DNA of 9,817 bases, from contig WFTX01000263.1 in assembly GCA_015485235.1 (NCBI GenBank), positions 1-9,817 on the forward strand. The letters run 5' to 3'. The notes beneath the pieces were generated by a model. It searched no databases. It was not told where the DNA came from and was given only the letters and a program-made list of their open reading frames with translations. The DNA comes from Nitrospirota bacterium (GTDB lineage Bacteria > Nitrospirota > Thermodesulfovibrionia > Thermodesulfovibrionales > JdFR-85). Below are positions 6,208 to 9,817 of the stretch, one piece after another; position 1 is the stretch's first letter; each line of letters opens with the position of its first letter. A program made the translations under genes and the position numbers.

Positions 6208-9200
6208 TTATGCCTTTTCAACGTTGACCATGAAGGCCTTCGTTTCAGGAATCATGGTATTAGCATCACCCACTGTAGGAGTAAGAAGATTGGAGGAATC
6301 ACCGCCGCTGCCGTCTTCGGGGTATTGCCAGCCGAAACACCAGGGGAGTCCGACCTGATGCACCGTCCTGTTCATGATCTTGAAGGGCTTGAAGCGGTTT
6401 GTGACTATGGCTATAGCCCATACCTTTCCACGCACAGAGGAGACGATAACCTTCTCACCGTTACGGATCCCTTTTTCCTTTGCAAGTTCTTGGCTCAACT
6501 CCACGAATATCTGGGGCTGCATCTCGAGCTGCCAGGGGAGGTGTCTTGTGAGTACACCTGTCTGCCAGTGTTCTGTCACCCGGTAGGTCGTGGCAACATA
6601 GGGATACCTGGCATCATTGGTCGCAAAGATATCTTCCGGCAGGCCCCCCTTCTCCTTTGGACTGTCCTTCCCAGCCTCGACCTCAAAGAAGAGCTTTGTT
6701 GCAGGGTTCACCCTGTGTGACCTTGAAAGAGGGTTTTCCTGGATCGGGCCTTCAAGTGGCTCATAGTGCTCCGGGAAGGGGCCGTCAGCCCTGCCAGGCC
6801 CGAAGATATGGGCCACTCCTGCGGGCTTCATGATAAAGGCGAGCCTCGTCTTTTCCTTGTTCACAAGGGGTGGCCAGCCACCGTCAGGGACATCACCAAC
6901 CCATTTCTTCCCGTTCCAGTAGATAAGGGGCCTCTTCGGGTTTCTCGGTCTGCCGTATTCATCCACGGAGGCACGGTTGTAGATTATCCTCCTGTTTACA
7001 GGCCAGCACCAGGACCATTCAGGATAGAGCCCGAGCCCTGTGGGGTCCTTCTTTGAGCGCCGGGCCATCATATTGCCCTTTTCAGTATAGGATTGACAGT
7101 AAAGCCAATTGCCGCTTGAAGTGGAACCGTCAGCCTGGAGGAAGGCGAAACTCGGAACAAGGGTGCCCTTTTTGAAGAGCTTGCCCTTTACCACCTTGTC
7201 TTCAAGAAAATAGCCGTTGATCTCTTTTGCTATCAGGTGGGTATCGATCTTTCTCACCTTGCCCTCGGGGTCCTTCGGACCGTAATCCCAGGCCAGTTTC
7301 ACAACGGGATCGGGATAGGCGCCTCCCTCTTTCTCATAGAGTTTCTTTACGCGCCAGAAAAGTTCGTTCATTATCTCAGAGTCGGGCCAGGCCTCGCCAG
7401 GCGGGTCAGCTGCCTTGTATCGCCACTGGGCCCACCGGCCTGAATTCGTGATCGAGCCTTCCTTCTCAATTGATGCGGCACAGGGCAACTGGAAGACCTC
7501 TGTCTTTATCTCCTCGGGGTTCATTCCAGGCCCTTTCCAGAAGGAGCCGGTCTCGTTGTCAAAGAGATTTACATTTACCATCCAGTCCAGCTTTGCCAGG
7601 GCCTTCCGCACCTTCCCGGCATTGGTGCCGGAACAGGCAGGGTTCTGTCCCCAGGCAAAAAAGCCCTTGAACTTCCCCAGGAACATCTCGTGAAAGAGCA
7701 TGATCCAGGAGGCGTTCTGGCCGTCATCGAGTTTTGGCAACCATTGGTAGCCGAAATCATTCTCCTTTGTGGCTGCCGCACCGTAATGGGCCTTCAGAAG
7801 GCTTACGGAGTATTTCGGGTAGTTGGACCACCAGTTTGCGCTGTTTGGTTCCCTGCTTTTTGGTGTGTAACGGTCGTTGTAGGTTTTAAGGTCTACATCG
7901 GACGCCCTTGGCGTCTTCAGGTACCCGGGAAGGATATGAAAGAGGAGACAGTGGTCAGTGGAGCCCTGGACATTGCTCTCGCCCCTGAGGGCATTTACAC
8001 CCCCACCGGAGATCCCGATATTACCAAGGAGCAACTGGATTATCGCCATATTCCGTATGATCTGAGTGCCCACGGTATGCTGGGTCCAGCCCATGGCATA
8101 CATGATGGTTGCAGCCCGGTCGGGCCTCCCTGTTGAGGCATAGGTCTTGTAGATCTCCACAAGTTTTTCCTTCGACGTTCCCGTTATCTTTTCAACCATC
8201 TCCAGTGTATAACGGGAGGTATGCTTCTTCAGAAGCTGAAAGACCGTAAAGGGATTGGTAAGAGTCATGTCCTTCTTTATCACACCCTTTTCGTCCTTCT
8301 GGAAGGCCCAGGCCTTTTTGTTGTACTTCCGTTTTTTTGGATCATAACCTGAGAATACGCCATCCAGTTCGCCGGGCATCTTGAAGTTTTCGTTCACGAG
8401 AAAGGGGGCATTGGTATAATTCTTGACATAGAACTCGTCATAGAGCTTGTTATCCAGGATGTACTTGATCATGCCGTTCAGGAAGGCGATGTCAGAGCCG
8501 GAGCGGAGCGGTGCATAAATGTCGGCCCTTGCCGAGGTTCTCGTGAACCTGGGATCCACGCTTATGAGTGTAGCGCCCCTCTTCTTCGCCTCCATCACCC
8601 ACTTGAAACTTATGGGGTGGTTTTCAGCGGCATTGGAGCCCATGATAAGGATGACATCGGCATTCCTGATGTCAATCCAGTGATTGGTCATTGCGCCTCT
8701 TCCAAACGACTCTGCCAGAGCCGCTACTGTTGCAGAGTGTCATATCCGTGCCTGGTGCTCTATATAGACCAGGCCGAGGCTCCTGAGCCACTTCTGGAAG
8801 ATGTAGCACTCTTCATTGTCAAGGGCTGCACTCCCGACGGAGGCGATACCGTCGCACCGGTTCACAACCTGTCCCTGTGCGTTTCTAACCACAAATGTCT
8901 CGTCCCTTGTCTTCTTGATACGCTTTGCTATCTCGTCAAGAGCCCAGTCCCATTCCACCTCTTTCCACTCATTGGCCCCCGGGGCCCTGTATCTCGGTTT
9001 GGTAAGCCTCTTGGGGTTGTTCACGATCTGGTAAAGGGCGGCGCCTTTTGAACAGAGTGTTCCTTCATTTATCGGGTGGTCAGGGTCGCCTTCAGTGTTG
9101 ATCACCTTGCCGTTCTGCGTATGTACTATTATCCCGCAGCCGACGGCACAGAAGGGACAGATTGTAGTGGTTTCCTTTGCATAACGGATTGGGAGGGTAC

Positions 9201-9297
9201 GGGCGTAGGCCTTGACGGGCTCAAGGTTTGCGCCGAGGGTTCCAAGCACTACAGAGCCTCCGGCTACCTTGAGAAATCCTCTCCTTGAAATGTTCAT
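6208..9297 (-). CDS. fdnG: Formate dehydrogenase-N type major (catalytic) subunit, selenocysteine-containing, Tat-exported
   Basis: Catalytic subunit of membrane-bound respiratory formate dehydrogenase (formate to CO2, two electrons to FdnH), acting on the periplasmic face. An in-frame TGA at 8740-8742 divides two open stretches that are in the same frame; the codons between TGA and the next ATG read HSATVAALAESFGRGA, the conserved segment after Sec in this family. Read through, the protein is 1029 aa with Sec186-His187, close to E. coli FdnG (1015 aa, Sec196). The N-terminus carries a Tat motif (SRRGFLK, Arg5-Arg6) and a hydrophobic stretch. A [4Fe-4S] motif uses Cys47, Cys50, Cys54 and Cys82. 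The molybdopterin oxidoreductase core includes GWTQHTVGTQ, and the dinucleotide-binding domain lies near residues 895-1025. I chose ATG 9297 because GGGGG at 9305-9309 sits 7 bases upstream; the GTG at 9303 would have only one base of spacing. The metal (Mo or W) cannot be told from sequence. The selenocysteine machinery must be encoded elsewhere. Confidence 0.97.
8709..8742 (-). promoter_or_regulatory. Selenocysteine UGA codon with bacterial SECIS hairpin
   Basis: The UGA (8742-8740) is followed immediately by a hairpin. A perfect 7-bp stem pairs ACTCTGC (8738-8732) with GCAGAGT (8715-8709). Above it CAG (8729-8727) pairs with CTG (8718-8716), and AG (8725-8724) can pair with CT (8720-8719). 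This leaves one unpaired U at 8726, which is position 17 counting the U of UGA as 1. That is the register of the bulged U17 that SelB contacts in the E. coli fdhF SECIS. The small apical loop is G-rich (CGG) but is not the fdhF GGUC loop. In bacteria this element lies in the coding region, as here. The pairing is seen by eye; SelB recognition is inferred. Confidence 0.85.
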
Positions 9298-9303
9298 TGA
9301 CAC

Positions 9304-9450
9304 TCCCCCTTTGGTGCCTCCCCTGTCAGAACAGGGGTTTAGGGTTAATAATGAAACGACCCTTCAAAAAAGTGTTTTCTCGAAATATCACCTCCCTTGC
9401 CTAAGATTCGGGGTCAGTGGCCCCTTGGGCAGGATATGAGAAATATTGAT
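9304..9450 (-). promoter_or_regulatory. Structured 5' leader of fdnG with two hairpins and the ribosome binding site
   Basis: From the presumed start near 9450 to the fdnG ATG, the RNA contains two visible foldings. The first (9399-9430) pairs GCCnAAG with CTTnGGC around an inner GGGG/CCCC stem (9410-9413 with 9421-9424). The second is a perfect 7-bp hairpin, CCCCTGT with ACAGGGG (9320-9326 with 9331-9337), with a 4-base loop, ending about 10 bases before the GGGGG Shine-Dalgarno (9305-9309). An extra purine-rich GGGAGGTG lies between them without a following start codon. The layout would allow translational control of fdnG. I cannot match it from memory to a known riboswitch class. Confidence 0.45.
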
Positions 9451-9456
9451 GACTAT

Positions 9457-9485
9457 ATCATACTCCTAAATATCTTCCATGTCAA
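9457..9485 (-). promoter_or_regulatory. Sigma70-type promoter of the fdnGHI-fdhE operon
   Basis: TTGACA (9485-9480) is a perfect -35 hexamer, and TATGAT (9462-9457) is a one-mismatch -10 hexamer at the ideal 17-base spacing. Transcription would start near 9450, giving a leader of about 150 nt before the fdnG ATG. A dyad TGAT-N6-ATCA (9447-9460) overlaps the -10 and the presumed start, a position suited to a repressor. Further upstream is a short dyad GGAG-TGT-CTCC (9527-9537), centred about 82 bases before the presumed start. The dyad resembles an FNR half-site pair only loosely because the spacing is 6, not 4. Confidence 0.7.
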
Positions 9486-9582
9486 GAGGATGTTCGATCT
9501 TTGCTGGAAAATTTCTTTAGGGATTTGGAGTGTCTCCTGATACTGCCTATACGTTGCTTCAAATATCTGGATATTACTTAAT

Positions 9583-9633
9583 GAAGATACCCTGCGGCCA
9601 CGATACGGGCCAGCAAGACCGCAGGGTATCTTC
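9583..9633. repeat. 15-bp perfect inverted repeat (long hairpin A)
   Basis: GAAGATACCCTGCGG (9583-9597) and CCGCAGGGTATCTTC (9619-9633) are exact reverse complements around a 21-base loop. No U-rich tail follows on either strand, so it is not a simple terminator. The loop and right arm contain CGATACG and GCAAGACC, both of which recur in the neighbouring hairpin B. This suggests a dispersed palindromic repeat (REP-like) or the end of a decayed mobile element. Confidence 0.75.
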
Positions 9634-9674
9634 GATATGTAAGGAAGTTTTATCTCATTACATTTGCTCGCTAA

Positions 9675-9695
9675 CCCCGTGGCAAGACCACGGGG
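9675..9695. repeat. 8-bp perfect inverted repeat (hairpin B)
   Basis: CCCCGTGG (9675-9682) and CCACGGGG (9688-9695) pair around the 5-base loop CAAGA. The words GCAAGACC (9682-9689) and CGATACG (9698-9704) are also found in hairpin A (9613-9620 and 9601-9607). The flanking octamer GCTCGCTA occurs at 9666-9673 and again at 9716-9723. Together the two hairpins look like related copies of one repeat family. Confidence 0.7.
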
Positions 9696-9817
9696 ATCGA
9701 TACGATTAAAAATGCGCTCGCTATGCATATTCAATGTCAACGATCGGATATGTTAAATATCAAAGCCCCTTCTCTTCTCTTTCCGCCGGAAACTACTGTT
9801 GTTTAAAGATTATATAC

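Larger units (their letters stand above)
9486..9817. other. Intergenic region without a convincing gene
   Basis: About 330 bases upstream of the operon promoter. It holds the two hairpin repeats, the GCTCGCTA direct repeat and, near the right edge, a 13-base dyad TTTCCG-C-CGGAAA (9780-9792). No frame shows convincing coding character, no tRNA-like or rRNA-like sequence is visible, and no gene enters from the right edge that I can identify. Confidence 0.6.

Noticed and set aside
5917..6720. A 267-aa plus-strand ORF spanning the fdnG-fdnH junction
   Set aside because: It is antisense to two well-supported genes and their ribosome binding site, with no family resemblance.
8692..8742. Nonsense mutation making fdnG a two-piece pseudogene
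   Set aside because: The frame is unbroken on both sides, the residues after TGA match the conserved Sec region, and a SECIS-like hairpin follows. Selenocysteine explains it fully.
9583..9695. CRISPR array or intrinsic terminator
   Set aside because: There are only two unequal hairpins with no regular spacing or identical repeats, and no U-rich tract follows either stem.
9453..9740. A 95-aa minus-strand ORF upstream of fdnG
   Set aside because: It runs through both inverted repeats and over the -35 and part of the -10 of the operon promoter. It has no clear ribosome binding site and resembles no family known to me.
9780..9792. TTTCCG-C-CGGAAA dyad as an operator
   Set aside because: It is symmetrical, but no promoter or gene is recognisable beside it, so it is recorded only as part of the intergenic description.

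Overview
All recognisable genes in this window lie on the minus strand and read right to left. The core is a respiratory formate dehydrogenase operon: fdnG (molybdenum or tungsten catalytic subunit with an in-frame UGA read as selenocysteine), fdnH (four-cluster iron-sulfur subunit), fdnI (cytochrome b quinone-site subunit) and fdhE (assembly factor). The order matches the fdoGHI-fdhE arrangement known from enterobacteria. Downstream follow a YeiH-family membrane transporter and a large multi-PAS/GAF sensor histidine kinase that runs off the left edge before its ATP-binding domain.

The source looks like an anaerobic or facultative Gram-negative bacterium. The enzyme has a Tat signal and a periplasmic FDH-N architecture, selenocysteine insertion is required, and the kinase is of the PAS/GAF-rich type common in Nitrospirota and Desulfobacterota. 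Codon use is rich in AGG (Arg) and ATA (Ile), with roughly balanced GC. The phylum is inference; no marker gene is present.

Layout from right to left. 9486-9817 holds no convincing gene but has a cluster of strong inverted repeats (9583-9633 and 9675-9695) sharing short words. A near-consensus sigma70 promoter (TTGACA, 17 bp, TATGAT) at 9457-9485 drives the operon through a leader of about 150 nt that can fold into hairpins. Then come fdnG (6208-9297), fdnH (5389-6195) and fdnI (4775-5389), tightly packed, each with a GGGGG-type ribosome binding site. The 177-base gap before fdhE contains an 11-bp hairpin and an apparently overlooked 41-codon ORF for a small one-helix membrane protein, whose stop overlaps the fdhE start (ATGA). 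After fdhE (3851-4597) come the YeiH-family gene (2873-3817) and, five bases later, the sensor kinase (1-2867, partial).

How they work together: FdnG oxidises formate on the outer face of the cytoplasmic membrane. Electrons pass through the FdnH clusters to the FdnI haems and then to quinone. FdhE acts in the cytoplasm to make the enzyme active before Tat export. The transporter and kinase have no established link to formate metabolism; their place in the same directional gene string is the main unexplained feature of the window.
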